A stretch of 64,000 nucleotides of DNA from positions 849,723,978-849,787,977 of the forward strand of contig NC_090437.1 of NCBI RefSeq assembly GCF_031143425.1. Reading direction: 5' to 3'. The position numbers and the translations under genes are program-made. Below the pieces are notes generated by a model. The model saw only the letters and a program-made list of their open reading frames with translations. It did not search any database and was not told the DNA's origin. Shown one piece after another: positions 1 through 13,271 of this stretch. Source of the stretch: Pleurodeles waltl (taxonomy: Eukaryota > Chordata > Amphibia > Caudata > Salamandridae). The first letter of the stretch is position 1; the number at the start of each line of letters is the position of its first letter.

Positions 1-227
1 AAGCACAAATCTTTCCGCAATTTGACTCTAGGGTCTGTGAGGGTGAGCATTCACATGTTTCTGAGGGAGGTAGTGTGGGGGTGCTCAAGCTCATGGCTCA
101 GCAGTCAATCAGCAGTCCCAATAAAGTGAATGTCCAACCTAGTGCTCATTATTTCAAGACAGAAAGTCCTTTATACACACACAATCATATTCAATAGCAC
201 ACTCTACTATGAACAGAAAACAACTCA
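1..227. other. unassigned flank
   Basis: No gene or repeat family recognised. The last three bases (225-227, TCA) are the left target duplication of the following MITE. Confidence 0.4.
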
Positions 228-1155
228 GGGGCATATTTATTCTCTGTTTGCACTGAATTAGCGTCATTTTTTTTTTACTCTAACTCGGTGCAAAACAAAC
301 TCCACATTTATACTTTGGTGCTAGACCCATCTAGCGCCAAATTAATGGAGTTAAAGTCATTTTTTGGAAGTGGAAACCTACCTTGCCTTAATGAGATGCA
401 AGGTAGGCGTTTCCGTGCAAAAAATGACTCTATGGCCTTAACGCCATACCTATACTCCTGTGCAAAAATGGAACACGGAAGGGAGGAGGGGTCAAAAAAT
501 GGGGCAAAGCTTGCTTTGCCCCATTTTTTAACGCCTGGGTCAGGGCTGGCGTTAGGGGACCTGTGAGCCTATTTCAATGGTTGAACACCATGCAATAAGC
601 CCACAGGTGCCCTCCCCAGGCCCCAGGAACACCCACACCAGAGAGACAGCGAAGGATGGAGGACCCCAACCCAGGTAAGTAGAGTTAAGTACAGGTAAGT
701 ATTTTATTTTATTTTTTAAAGTGCCATCGGGGGCCCTGAAATGGGCCCCCCTACATGGCACTGGGTGCATTGGCCATGCCCAGGGGACCCTGGTCCCCTG
801 TGCTGGCCATTGGGGGTGGTGGGCATGACTCCTGTCTTTTCTAAGACAGGAGTCATGTGGTATGGATGGTTTTGCGTCAGAAAATGACTCTAGGCAGGTT
901 AGAGGCATTTTTTTTTACTCTAACTTGCCTAAACTAACGTCATTTTTGGCTGCAAAAAAACACTTCTTCCAAACTGCCAGCCCAACCCGACTAAAGTCAT
1001 TTTTTTTTACCACTAGCCTACCCTTTGCACCGGCTTGCACCATTCCAGAAATATAGTGCCCGGCTGGTGCACAGAAATGGTGCAATCTGGTGCTAAACCT
1101 TTTGGTGCAAAACTGAGTTGGTGCAGTTTTGCCTCAAAAAGTATAAATCAGGGCC
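228..1155. mobile_element. Harbinger-type MITE, 0.93 kb
   Basis: The element begins GGGGCATATTTAT and ends ATAAATCAGGGCC, an imperfect terminal inverted repeat. It is flanked by TCA at 225-227 and TCA at 1156-1158, a 3 bp target duplication as made by PIF/Harbinger transposases. Inside are short inverted segments and repeated 'aaagtcatttttt'-like stretches, with no credible coding frame. I believe this matches a MITE family common in salamander genomes, but that is memory and not a search. Confidence 0.7.
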
Positions 1156-1158
1156 TCA

Positions 1159-2578
1159 GTGTCTCTGCGGGCTACATTGACAGGTACACCACCCACTCAC
1201 TCCCTTGTTGTTCCCAAAGTGTCTAGGTGCCTAGGTTCTCTCCCTAGTTCTGAATGTCTCCTCTTCTATTTCTGGGAGTCAACAGGTGAAGCAAGAATCT
1301 AGGATAGGTACAATTCAATTACCCCATTATGTATGAGTGTTTAGTCACAAGTATCCTAACCCTTCATGGGTGAAATAATTGTTTCAGAGTTAATAGGGAT
1401 CATGTCCACACTCTTTAAATAGCAGTGGTGTACCAGCAGGCAGTTCTAGGGTGCCTTTCTTTGCAATGCTGGGCCACATCTAGCAGATTGCCTGCACTGC
1501 TCCTTCATAGTGGTTGCCATGAAAGGTAGTCTTGAAATGTTGTAAACCCTCCTGGACCATTGATAAGAGCTGTCCATTAGGGACTATGCAGTTGACAGTT
1601 GTTGAGCTGTGTACCTGGATTGAGCATGAACTGTGTATTGGATTGAGCAGATGCAGTCCCGTCTCAGGCCAATCAGGATTTGGTAGAAGCAGCCTTACAA
1701 GAAGCAATCAAGTTTCGGAAGCTGCATCATCGCCTGGACCAATTAGGCTTTGGTAGATCCTGCCCTGTACAGGCTATCAGGCACAACACAATCACAGCCC
1801 TGACTAGACCTTGGCAGTCATATAGTTGCAAAGCTGTGTTTCCCTCCCAGTACCATTGTTGCAATTCCTGCTTGAAAGCATTAGGGGTCTATGAGGATGT
1901 GATCCTCCTGCAGGTTATTAGGCTACCAGGCCGTTCAGGTTCTCCAGATAGAGATACAGGGCCCTTGTCACAAGTTGCACTTTGTAGTACAATTTGTAGT
2001 AGTACATAGTACTACTTATGTATTACAGAATGCTATTTGCCAACCTAAGTGCAGAAGTCTCTACTTCTACTGTTCCTATCTTTGCTATGTGCACATCTCC
2101 ACCCAAGTTGTGGAGACCTTCATACATGTATCCATGTGTTTTTTGAGTAAATGTGGGTGGGAGGAATAGATGGGGTGGCTGGAAATGGGGAACACATACT
2201 GTAAAATGGAAGGGGGTCAGGAATGGTTAACAAGGGGTGTAAGGAGAGACAAACACCCACCCACAAAAGAGGAATCCCATTGGTATTCACAAACTGTACT
2301 TCTAAAGTTACTACAGTCAAAAGGCCCCAAAACCGTAGTAAATATATACCAGCTCAGCTTTGGAGTAAGTACAGCACCACAAATGGCAGACCCCCCCAAT
2401 TCCCATAAAAAATAAAGGAGCACCAAATAACTATACAAATATACTTGAAAATGGAGGAACATTTGTTTAATTTTTTTTAAATATGTTTATGATCCAATCA
2501 TTTTGTAAACTTTTAAAGAAATCGTGAATAACTTATTACAAGTTTATTTTATTATAAACTTTTCCCCTTAAAGTGATT
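1159..2578. other. unassigned intergenic stretch
   Basis: No gene or known repeat recognised. The motif TTTGGTAGA with similar flanks occurs twice, near 1679 and 1749, suggesting a decayed short tandem repeat. Small open frames here have no recognisable protein features. Confidence 0.35.
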
Positions 2579-2750
2579 GGGCCCAATTCACAAAGGTAGG
2601 CTTAGTCCAAAAGTGTACGTTTAGACCAAAAGTCTAACTTTACTATGAGTAAAGTTAGCCTTTGGATCTAAGTTTAGACTTTTGGTTTAACTAAAGACTT
2701 TGGTCTAAACTTGGACTTTTGGTCTATGTTTACCTTTGTGAATCAGGCCC
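2579..2750. mobile_element. small palindromic MITE
   Basis: The stretch starts GGGCCCAATTCACAAAGG and ends CTTTGTGAATCAGGCCC, and its interior is built of inverted copies of 'aaaagtctaaactt'-like motifs, so the whole unit can fold back. The same family occurs at 49732-49862, where a clean 3 bp duplication is visible. Here the flanks (ATT and TAT) do not match, so this copy is older or altered at one end. Confidence 0.65.
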
Positions 2751-3187
2751 TATAAGTTTGAAATTTATAATAAGGCGTACAACAATTTTGGCACACTTGG
2801 CAATGCAAGGAGTGATTGTTCTAACTCCACCACCCATGCACAGGTGAAACCCATCACAACACTAACCAGCTACATCCAGGCGGACTCCATAAGAAATTAT
2901 CTTGCACACCAAATCACTTTTTCTGCATTCACTATGTCAGTGAATGTGTTTGTTGCTTTGTCCCTCATTTAGAGGAACAATTATATGAGGAGAGGAGAAG
3001 TGGTTTCAGACAAAGGATCAACTGGGGATCAAGGGAAGCAGTCATTGCCAGATACCACTTCTCGCCTGGTATGGTTGAAGACCAGGAGCACAAGCTAAAT
3101 TCAACTACAGCCTCCTCCCAGGCTATCCCCGTCTATGTTACAACACTGACTACACTCCCTTTCATGGCCACTGGACGTTTCCTGAGG
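2751..3187. other. unassigned intergenic stretch
   Basis: No gene, RNA or repeat family recognised between the MITE and the 3' end of the following LINE. Confidence 0.3.
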
Positions 3188-4861
3188 TCAATCAGTCAAT
3201 CTATTCAGGTTTGTAAACTCACTTATCACCTGTGAGGGTATCCAGGCGCTGTATTAGCTGAATGGAATCTGGTCCAGGGACCTCCGTCGAAGAGCCAGGT
3301 TTTGAGTTGTCTTCTGAAGTCTAGGATGTGGATAGGCAGATTGTTCCAGGATTTTGCTGCCAGGTAGGAGAAGGTGCACCCCCCCCCATAGTTGCTCCTG
3401 CGGGGGAGAGTGTGGGGTGAGGTAGAGGGATGCTGAGCAAAGATGCCTGGTGGGGGGTTGAAAGCTTAGCCAGTGGTTGAGGCAGGCTGGTCCTTGGTTG
3501 TGCAGGGCTTTTTAGGTGAGGATCATAATTTTGAATTAGAATCGTTTGTGAATGAGGAGCCAGTGGAGGTTCCTCAGGTGTGTACTTCTTGGGAGTGCGA
3601 GGATGAGCTGAGCTGCGTTCTGGATGATCTGAAGTTTTTTTGTCAGGTGTGTTGTGAGTGCAGCATAGAGGGCGCTGCTGTTTTCCAAATGACTGGTGAT
3701 AAGGACCTTAGTGATGGTGCATCTTGTGTCAGTGGCAAGCCATTTGCAGATCTTGTGTAGAAGGGAGAGGGTGCAGAAGCTGGCAGGAGACACTTTGTTG
3801 ACCTGATTTTTCATGTTTATTTTTTGGTTGATGATGAGCCCTAGCAGGACTTCGGTTTTGTTGGTGTGGAGTTTTAGGCAGTTGTCTTTCATCCACTCAG
3901 CGATGCTGTTCATGCAGAGGTGAAAGTTGGCTTTGGTGTGGTCTTTGGAGAGCAAGAGGATTAGCTGCATGTCATGTGCATAGGAGATGATGCTTAGTCC
4001 ATAGTTTCTTACAGTGTTGGCCAGTGTGGTCATGTAGGTGTTGAATAGAGTAGGGCTGAGGAAAGATCCCTGTGGAACTTCACAGATGATGGACTTGGAT
4101 TACGATGTGTGTAGAAGGAGGAGGATTCTCTGTGTTTGTCTGGAGAAGAAGGAGGCAATCTATTTAAGGGCAGCTCCATGGATGCCGATCTGGTGGAGTC
4201 TTCTGAGTAGAGTGGGGTGGGAGACTGTGTTAAAGGTTGACGAGAGGTCGAGGAGGATAAGGGCCGCTGAGTCTCCTTTGTCTAGAAGGCTTCTGATATT
4301 GTCCATTGCGGCAATCAGGGTGGTTTCAGTGCTGTGATTGAAGCGGAATCCAGACTGTGTAGGTTCTAGCAGCTTGTTATTTTCCAGGTATGACATGAGT
4401 TGCTGATTGATGCCTTTTTCGAGTACTTTAGCTCGGAAAGGGAGCACGGTGATTGGTCTGTAAATGTTTAGCTTGTTGGGATCAGTGGAGGGTTTTTGAG
4501 GCAGGGTTTGACTCTTATGTGTTTCCAGTCATTAGGGTTGAACATGTGATGTGGACATTGGTCTGTGGGGATCCAGAGTGGATGATTTTAATGATGTCTA
4601 TGGTGTTTTGGGTGGTAAGATGATTCCACTTGCGGATTTCCTGCTTGGAGGGGCTGTACGAGGGTTGAGAAGGCTGATGGTGTCTGCTGCGGTGGGATGG
4701 GTTGCAAAGTTTCTGTATATGGTTGAGAGTTTGTTGTTGAAATAGGTGGCTAGGGAGTCACATAGTTCCTGGGTGGGGTGGATGGTGTTCTCTAGTGCAG
4801 ATGGGTTGGTGAATTCATTCACGATATTGAAAAGTTCTTTGCTGCAGTTGGTGCTGTCTTG
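3188..4861 (-). mobile_element. L2/CR1-type LINE fragment (3' half)
   Basis: A minus-strand non-LTR retrotransposon remnant. Reading from the high coordinate it shows the linker ahead of the reverse transcriptase (about 4600-4820, with CDSLATYFNNKLSTIYRNFA), then RT palm and finger segments, then the 3' tail ending near 3188 in a GATTGATTGA-like short repeat. The 5' side stops at the GC-rich MITE near 4862, so the endonuclease half is absent. Assignment to the L2/CR1 group rests on the RT style (LLDLSSTFNTVSH, QSGFRFNHSTET) and is recognition rather than alignment. Confidence 0.8.
3536..4447 (-). pseudogene. LINE reverse transcriptase remnant
   Basis: Two minus-strand open segments, 4160-4447 and 3536-4033, lie in different frames and together cover much of an RT domain. 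The first has the motif for template and nucleotide binding (QSGFRFNHSTETTLI, LLDLSSTFNTVSH; intact relatives read DLSAAFDTVSH). The second carries the catalytic core as SYAHDMQLI, where active enzymes have YADD: the first catalytic Asp of the pair has become His. It continues into the thumb-like region (EWMKDNCLKLHTNKTEV). The frameshift between the halves and the broken YADD box show it is inactive. When intact it would copy LINE RNA into DNA at a nicked target. Confidence 0.8.
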
Positions 4862-5378
4862 AATGCGGTAACCGCCAGCGTATTATGACTGTGGCGCATT
4901 AGCCACGGCCATACCGCAGGCCCCTTCAACAGACCGCCAGGCTTATTCCTGGCGGTCATAATCCCCAACCACCAGGCTGTCCATGGCAGTAAACACTGCC
5001 ATGGAAAGGCTGGCGGTAAGGGGGACTCGGGTGCCCCTGGTGGCCCCTGCATTGCCCATGCACTTGGCATGGGCAGTGCAGGGGTCCCCAGGCACAGCCC
5101 CATCGCACGTTTCACTGTCTGAATTTCGGGCAGTGAAATGTGCGACGGGTGCTGCTGCACCCGCTGCACATCAACATTGCAGCCAGCTCTGTTATGAGCC
5201 GGCTGCAATGTTGATGTGACTTTTCCGCTGGGCCAGCAGACGGAAACACTGTTTCTGTCCTCTGGCCCAGCGGAAAAGTCATAATAGGGAGCCACCAATA
5301 CCGCCAGCAATGGCGGTATAGTGACGCCTGCGGCTTCAGCAGTCTTCTAGTAAGACCTCCGAAGTCTCAATGAGGGCC
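4862..5378. mobile_element. GC-rich multi-hairpin MITE (one end eroded)
   Basis: The stretch is a chain of inverted repeats, for example the arms around 'ccgccaggcttattcctggcgg', 'gcccatgcacttggcatgggc', and ACATCAACATTGCAGCC against GGCTGCAATGTTGATGT. It ends AATGAGGGCC at 5378, the same terminus as the full-length relative at 30130-30758. The other end is not the expected GGCCCTCATTA, so about one terminus is missing. No coding capacity. Confidence 0.75.
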
Positions 5379-7721
5379 TTAATACTTGTATGTAGACACA
5401 GTTTATTACATTTAAAACAGAGCCCACTTTTAAGAAATTTCATGTCTTTGTTGCAGGTGCATGCTCTCTCGCCCCATCGCCTCACACCCTACACACTTTT
5501 AGCCATACCACTTCAACAGAGATAAATCAGGGAATACATATGTACGCAAGCCATTACAGAATGTACTTTGGGATAATTAAGTCTGGCTTCAGATTTCTTG
5601 ACCCTGATCTACACTCACTTAAGAGGTACTGAGGCCGGATACAGAATAGAGGCTAGGGTGTAATGGTGTCAATGATGAATGGTGGACTACCACACCATCT
5701 ATGTATACCATCCTTAGAAACAATTGTTTAATTTACACTGTCATCAACATACATGCTATGCTTTAGTTATAAATAAACTCCCACTTTAATTTCTATAACA
5801 TTCAAAAACATTTCATTAACAACACTTAAAAGCACTCATATACTACACTCATGCTTCATAAGATGCGTACTCAAAAACCTACTCCATCACATCACAAGCA
5901 ATCTCTGTTACAATTTTTGGAATCCTCTAATTTTTTAGGTGTTTCTCTATATGTGGCCATCTCAGCCCAAGTGCAAGATGGAGGTTTCCAGCTTCAGGAC
6001 ATAGATCTCCATCTAAAGCAACAAACAGGTAATTAAGTACAGAAAGAGGAAGTCAGCCATTCTGTGGTTATTCTAAGCTATTTTTTCCCAACAGCATCCT
6101 TCTCCATTCTGCTGCTCCTTTCCTCATCAAAACTCCCAACATGGCTAGGGTCAAGATGAAAGGCCACCTCCCATTCACTGATGCAGAATAGGAACTCAAC
6201 TGTGTGGGGTCCTCCAAAGATACCCTCAGCTTTATGGGGGTCCAAAAACCCAGCTGAGTAACCGAACACAGCCTAAAATTTGGAGAGACATGGGTACTTG
6301 CTTCAATTTACATTCTGGATAGCCCACAAGACACCACTGTTCGGGAGGTTTCTTCCAGCACCCTGGCTAATACTCCATCAACAGCTGGAAGAGTTTGAAC
6401 AGCAGACAGGATGTGAGGGTACTATTTCTACACTTAGTTAACAGCACAAGTTTGGAGAGTGGCGCCCACTCATCGAAACACAACATGTTATTTCAGTGCC
6501 AAGAGACCCAAAGCTTGGGTGAGCATGTGCTTTACAAATATACAAATTATGTTATCTGTTCAGTCTGAGAGCTTTGGTCTGACATTCCATGGTGTATATA
6601 ACCTGTGTTATTGGTGAGTTAAGGAAGGAATTAAAGTTTATTAATACTAGCATGCATGTTTTGTAATTTTAATTGGATTTACTAATCATCTTATTTGGAC
6701 ATGAGGGAATTTTTTTAAAATGTTTATATTTTATGACAACATAATAATTAAAACACAACTTTAACCTTTGGGATCTGTTACATTTCCATTTTGTCAATGT
6801 GTGTCTATGTGATGCTGAGATTGTGTACCTTCACCTTACTTTCAAACCATCATATGTATCCATTACATTTTATCTAAATTCATAAGTAAAAAATGTTCAT
6901 GTGTTTTACAGAAAATCAACCATAATAAATAATCCTTCAGTTTTTTGCCTAGTAAGAATATACCACAGCTAAGATAGGCAATATGTTGAAAATGTTGTAA
7001 AACATCTTTTAATATTTTAATTCAAAACTAGGCAAAAAACAACCCTCTTTTCACAAACGTTCCTCCTCCTTTGAATGACTGATTCCAATGAATTGTTGTA
7101 TATTAACATATCCTTCAACCTGAACTTTTGAAAACAGTAGTGCCTGAACATTGGCTTGCCAAACGTTTGGTGAGGATTGCACAATGTAATTTAATATATT
7201 TAGGGATATTATATCCCTTTTAAATAAAGTTAATTTCCTGTACAATATTGAATATATGACTTGCTGGCCAAACATCATTGGAACAGATCCTGGAGCAAAG
7301 AAGGAGGTCATCGACCACAAGGATGGCACAACAGCTATCCACTACCAGAAAGGAGGAGGAAGAGAACAAAATTAGGTAGAGTGCACCGCACAGAGGCAAA
7401 CAACATCGGTCAATAAAAAGACTTTGGGTGGAGGTTGTAGATCCAACACTGAGGGAAGGGTATGTGGACACCACCAACTAGGAAGAGGCAGATATTGGGA
7501 CTATACCAGCCTTGAGGAAGATTCACCAGTGGCTCTACCACCATTTGGTTCTGCACCCTCCCCCTCTTTAACTCCAGAGACCCTCCCATCTGATTGGGAC
7601 CTCCAGTTGCACCTCTGGAAAGCCTTCATTTTCTCCTTTAAATACCTGCAGTTGGGGGATACTTTAGCCCCTGATCGCCCCCCAAGAGCTCTCTTTTGTA
7701 GACCACTCATTTCTAGCAGAT
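5379..7721. other. unassigned AT-rich intergenic stretch
   Basis: Nothing recognisable on either strand: short frames only, no splice-linked coding signal and no repeat family I can name. It forms the left flank into which the 12 kb Harbinger element inserted. Confidence 0.35.
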
Positions 7722-7724
7722 TAT

Positions 7725-7746
7725 GGGCCTCATTACGAGTTTGGCA
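7725..7746 (+). repeat. Harbinger left terminal inverted repeat
   Basis: Begins GGGCCTCATTACGAGTTTGG, preceded by TAT. It pairs with 19683-19704, one mismatch (G against A at position 13). Confidence 0.9.
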
Positions 7747-8116
7747 CTCCGAGGACAGACAACAGTCTGGCACATTGGAGGTGATGCACACAGGATCCAG
7801 CCAAAGCACCACCGGCATCGTCAATGAGGCCAGACTGCCAAGGTTGAGTAGAGCCACCATCAGTCTGGCATAAACCATGTTTCCGCCACACTCATTACAA
7901 GGTTGCACACCGCCAACATAACCGCCAAGGTCGGACCACCACAGAATACCAGACCGAAATGATTAGAATAAAAGGAGACACTCACCTCCAGGAAGCCATA
8001 CTCGTCCAGAGCCGCCATGAAACCACTACTAGATGTCATCCCGCTGCACCTGCTCTCCAAAAGACACCAGAATAATCGCCGCAGAGGAAGACAAGAACTG
8101 TAAGTACACACACTCA

Positions 8117-8760
8117 TCTGTTACATTTGTAAATTGTACAAATTACAACTGTTACATAACATACCATAGGGACGGGGTGCGAGAGCTGTACTCACATGTA
8201 ACAGTACAGTGACACACATACAGCAACAAACACACCCACACATACACAGCACACTCACTGCACCCAGCACACACCCACCACACATCAAGGACACGCACTT
8301 ATGCATGGCAACACAGCACAGGGCCATCTTCAACAATACACATACAATAAACAAGCTCATAACAACAACATCAGAACTGTACAAATATGTACACATGTCA
8401 AACACTCACAACTGACACTGGCCAGGAACTCCATACACATACAACACAATATACAACCATATGTGGTGAAACACGCGCAATTACACCATCATACAGACTA
8501 GCAATTGACATATACATCACACACACACACAGTACACCGACCCCATTATGCCATGCACAGTACACGCAGACTCAAACAGGGCAAACAGGCAAAGCCACAC
8601 AGCACTACAACAAACACATATCAACACTAACACAACACACCACCATGACAACAATAAATCAGCTACATACACATACCTATCACACAAAACACACACAATC
8701 CCTGGGTGATAAATGCACTGCACACAACCTCACAGGCGTCTCAGACAATACCGGGACCAT
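8117..8760. repeat. CA-rich degenerate simple sequence
   Basis: Long run of interrupted CACA/ACAT motifs. It produces apparently long frames, including a 197-residue plus-strand one (8387-8980) made mostly of Thr, His and Gln, but that composition is just translated simple sequence. It lies between the Harbinger left end and the 3' end of the first Myb-like gene. Confidence 0.7.
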
Positions 8761-9383
8761 CAAGCAACACCCACACACAAATACTGCCACACAACCAGTG
8801 TCAGCCATGAACAACTCAAACCTAGGAAAGGAAAGGAAGGACAAACGTGGATCATTAAACCTAACAACTGGTTGGTTTAACCTTTATGTGGATAACTTTT
8901 GTAAAAACAATTTCCAAGGCCATAGGCCAGTTCATAGCTGCTGCAAACAGCACCAAAGGCACTACATGGTGCCCACTTGACTCCTGAATGCCATCTAACC
9001 TCCACAGGTAGGGGCATCAAGGGGGCAGGCAGGCACCTCAGGGATCCTTAGGGGCTAGTTAGGGAGGTGGGGTGTTGGACTTAGGCTTGGGAGGGGGTTA
9101 GGCTTGGTCTTGGGAGGGGAAGGTTTAGGCTTGGGCTTGGTAGGGGGTGGATCTGTTTGGGAGGGGTGGACTTCTTGCCAGGGGGAGGGGTATGGGTGCT
9201 AGCAGGGCGTAGGGGAGGCCTTGGAGGTAGAAGGAATAGATTGGGGAGGGAAACAGACCTTTTAGTGGTGTCATGGGGAGGAGAAGTAGAGAAAAGGTCA
9301 AAATCGGAAAGTTACTTTTTTGGGACACATGGGAATGGCCATCTGAAGGCAGTTTGGGTGTGGAGGGTGAGGGAGTGGTTTTA

Positions 9384-12300
9384 TCATGTGTTGGTGTGGA
9401 TGTTTGGGTGCGTGTGTGAAGGACGTGTGCTTGTAGGTGGTGGGTTTCTGGTGGGTGCGTGAGTGTTGGTGTTTATGTTTCTTGGGCTGAGAGGGGTGGA
9501 GGTGCTGGGGATGTTGTTGTGGGGGCGGCTGTCTTTTGGGTTGGTGACCGCAGGTATGGTGAATGTGCTACATGTAGGCATGTCAGGGGTTGTGGTGTCT
9601 GGGGGTGTGGTGACTGCAGTGGATGTCTGAGGGTCTGCTGGAGTTATGTCCACAGGTAGCATAGGTGTAATGGCTGGATCACTGAATGTGGGTGTGGTGT
9701 CTGGAGGTGTGCCAGGTGTTGTGTCTGTGATGATGGGGGGGGGGTTGTCAGGGCAGGTCATAGCTGTTTTTGTGTCTGCAGGTGGATGTTGTCTGTGTGC
9801 GTGCCGGTGGTGTGTCTTGTGGTGCTTATGTTTGTCTGTGCTACCCTTGGATGTGGAGGTGGATGCATGTCTGTCCGTTTGTGTGCTTTGGCTGGGTCAT
9901 GTAAGGGGGATTCGGACTGGGAGGAGGAAGGTGGAAGGGGATGGTAGACAAAGGGTGACTAGCTACCGTCATTGTGGAGGCCTTAGCCTGAAATGATCTC
10001 TGTAGGCCTGCCAGTACACTGTGAATGCCCTCTAGGAATGCACTGCTCTGTTGTATTTGAGTTGCCAGTCCCTGGATGGTATTCACAATGGTCGACAGGC
10101 CCACAGAGATCGCCCTCAGGAGGTCAATAGACTCCTCACCTAGGGCAGTAAGGTCTAAAAGGTGTTGGGGCAGAGGTGCCTGCTGCAAAGGAGACACCCA
10201 CCATTTTGGATGGGTGGGCAAGGCCAATTTGGAGGTGAGCTACAGGGAGGACAGTGATATAATGGGGGTTGGTGGACAGAGATGGTACTGGGGTGGTTCC
10301 TAATGGGTCGGCTACCACTAGGAAGTGGCCACTGGAGGAAGATTCCAAAGATGATGTTCTGGATCCGGTCTCCCCCGTTGCACTCCCCTCGCTCTCCAGC
10401 CCATTGGGCCCCTCGCAGTTGGTATTCTTGTACCTGGAGGTCCGTGGCCAGAAGCTTCCCTACTCAGCTGTGCCCTGTCTCCTATGCCTGCCGTTGCTAA
10501 TGCTGAAAAACAGAAAGTCAGGTATGGCCATCACATTCACAAGATAACACTTCCATCATACAGTACACATAAGTCACATTACATCTTGGTCGCTAATAAC
10601 ACCAGGTAGTGCCAATAAAGTGTCAACATCATGTCACTTAAAATTTTGATGTATGTATGAACATTGTCAAACACCATCTAAGCTACATAGCTGGCACATA
10701 TAATACCGTGAATGAAGTAGACCAATCACACTAACCATACCATTACAAGGTGACTTTGCCACATGATACATGTTCCCTATCCACAACAACATGCTCAAGC
10801 ACCAATGAAGCAATATTTTAGGAAATTGAAATTGCTCAAGATTGATCATGAACACATACTCAACACATACACACACTTTTAACCTGATGTCATGTACCAG
10901 GCTATGACACATGTTGGAAAGTAAAGTTAAACAAGCCTGGTATAGACATGCCAACCCTACTCCATTTCAGAATACTCATTAACATACAGAATGGACCAAG
11001 CTGTAAGACCTCAAATTGCCATACATTGCTAGTTAAGGTAAAGGAGTCATGACACATGTCACACACACATGCACCATTAATGATGTATCATGGATTGAAA
11101 AAAATAGTGGACTAAGTCATCTAGGTCATTGGTCATCAAACCAACATCATCTGTCAAGTAAGGGGCAAGTTGCCTCTGACCTATGTCCTACACACTCAAA
11201 CAATATGTCAAACAGAATGTACCTGAAATAAGGACAACTAAACTGTGCTGCAAGATGACAATCAGGCCTTCCTCATCATGCAACTAGTCCATCTTTGGCC
11301 TACTGACTGAGTGGGTACATCACTACACACACATCAAACATGCCAAGCCTCACAGCTGTCTGTGGAGTATTCTGTGGGCCAACGCACGTGTTACTAACAT
11401 GAAAGGTACACCTACTATGATGCAAGCCCCAAGCCCAGGTACACTTACATCACTACTCACATGTGTATGTGAACTACCACACCAGCACCACATCCATGCC
11501 AACATTAGTCTCCCAAACAGCCAGGACTCATTTGCCACATCCTTCATAGCAAATGCAAATATACTTAACACTTTGCTATGTTGACTCTTCCTTGAACCTT
11601 TCCAATGATACATTATGTTGATACATATCTGTCAAGTATGTATATGTGAATAGGCTACCATTGCCCATGTGTAATGCCTACAACAGTATGCCCAAGGACA
11701 ATGCCGTGTGGCCACTTTCCACTCACAGAACATTAGGAAGGTTGTAATATTCATAGCTTTTGATAGCAACATATGTATGCCTGTAGAAATGTTGGAACAG
11801 ATCATTGGTATGCAACATGCATGTTGTCTACTCTGATGAGGCATCACAAATGTCCATGTACATCCCTCACTTACCAAGGGGGAATACTTTGTAACAGGTG
11901 TGAAGATGTTAACCATGTAGGTCATGTGACATGCCAGATTGACATCACAGCCTGACATGCTGCTGTCACTTAACAGAAAGCATCAGTGAACTAATGATGA
12001 ATAGTAACAGTCTGCCCTATGTTGCAAATAAAGAGGAATATTGAGACTTTGCAGAGGATAAAGTAGAAGGACAGATGCACCTTTTCACCATTACAATGGG
12101 AGCAATTACCTGTTGTTGGGGGTCTACAATCAGCAAAGTAGAACATGCAATATACTGGGACACATATGACACAGTCATATGTGCACCAGTATATGCAATT
12201 GTACCGAGGGAATAACATAGGTGAGTAACATGCTGCTACATACATTTGTATGTGTATACCTGTGTGCTATATATGGGTACGGTACATCAATGTATACACA

Positions 12301-13271
12301 GGAAATCTGTGACACTTTGCGCTCATCACATTGTCAGAGCCAACATCCAGTTCCCTCACTCAATCACCTGGTAAAGGGACAAACATGACCTAGGTCTGTA
12401 CTTAACCCCTTGTGGTTGCTGTGCTGCCTTCAAACACCCATCCAGCTCAGGGTAGGCCACCACAAAAATTGTGGGCCATTAGGCAATCAGTGTCCAACGG
12501 GCACCCGTCCTCGTTGGGAGGACACCCCCAGCTGGGCCTCTGCGGTCTTCCGGGCCCAGCACCTCAGGTCCTCCCACCTCTTCCAACAGTGGATGCTGGT
12601 CCACACTTTCTTGGCAATGGCACGCCAAAACCCTTTCTCTGATGGGCCTTGAACTGCATGGATGACATACATAAGAGAGTATGTCATGTTCATATGTACC
12701 ATACTACAACAGGCAGGGTCAAAACTAGTTGGTACAACAGGCCAAGCGCAGACTGTCATTAACATCCCCTATACTGATAGATATGCATATGCAGTCAGGC
12801 CAGATGTGCGGTGGAAACAGGCAGACAACATGTATCTCCAGCACCAGCTGTCATGTCATCACATATGAACAGACAGCAAACACATTTGTAAATAAGCAAT
12901 ATCAGTAGGAGTCTGGTATACCAACTCCACTAACCTTATGCAACAGTTACAAGGGGGGTCTTGGAACATACATCACACACTGTACACAATGTTTCAGGAA
13001 TCACAATCTGTCACCAAATGTTAGTACATGACCAGGCACTCATTCCATTATATCACAACTTTGGCACCCTGCAGACATGAAGCATGTATTCAGAAACGTT
13101 GCACATCAGCAATTTATACTTGGGCTAAGGAAATATTTGTGCACATGGTGTGCTTACCTGCTCCTCTGGTGCGCCATAGTGCTGTCCATACAGGAGTAGG
13201 GCCTCCTCCACCAGCTTCTCCAGCTGCTCAGGTGAGAAGGCAGGGGTTCTACCACCTTTAGGATGTGGCAT
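9384..13271 (-). pseudogene. Myb/SANT-like gene A of the Harbinger element
   Basis: A minus-strand gene in three exons. Exon 1 is about 13158-13271: it starts MPHPKGG, continues FSPEQLEKLVEEALLLYG and ends at CAG|GTAAGC. Exon 2 is about 12407-12653, after a TGCAG acceptor, and carries the SANT signature (GFWRAIAKKVW, then WKRWEDLRCWARKTAEAQLG), ending GGG|GTTAAG. Exon 3 starts at 10502 after a TTTTTCAG acceptor and holds an acidic/Ser-rich linker, a helical segment (LLRAISVGLSTIVNTIQGLA) and a Pro/Thr-rich tail to about 9384. Proteins of this family bind transposon ends and carry the transposase to the nucleus. Exon 2 has an internal stop after the SANT helix and exon 3 needs frame changes, so it is decayed. 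Exon limits are read from splice consensus only. Confidence 0.75.

Noticed and set aside
7424..7873. 149-residue plus-strand ORF with Pro/Ser-rich text
   Set aside because: It crosses the Harbinger left terminus, so it cannot be an original gene; no domain recognised in the part outside the element.
8387..8980. 197-residue plus-strand ORF
   Set aside because: Translation of CA-rich simple sequence (Thr/His/Gln repeats), no domain, lies inside the Harbinger spacer.
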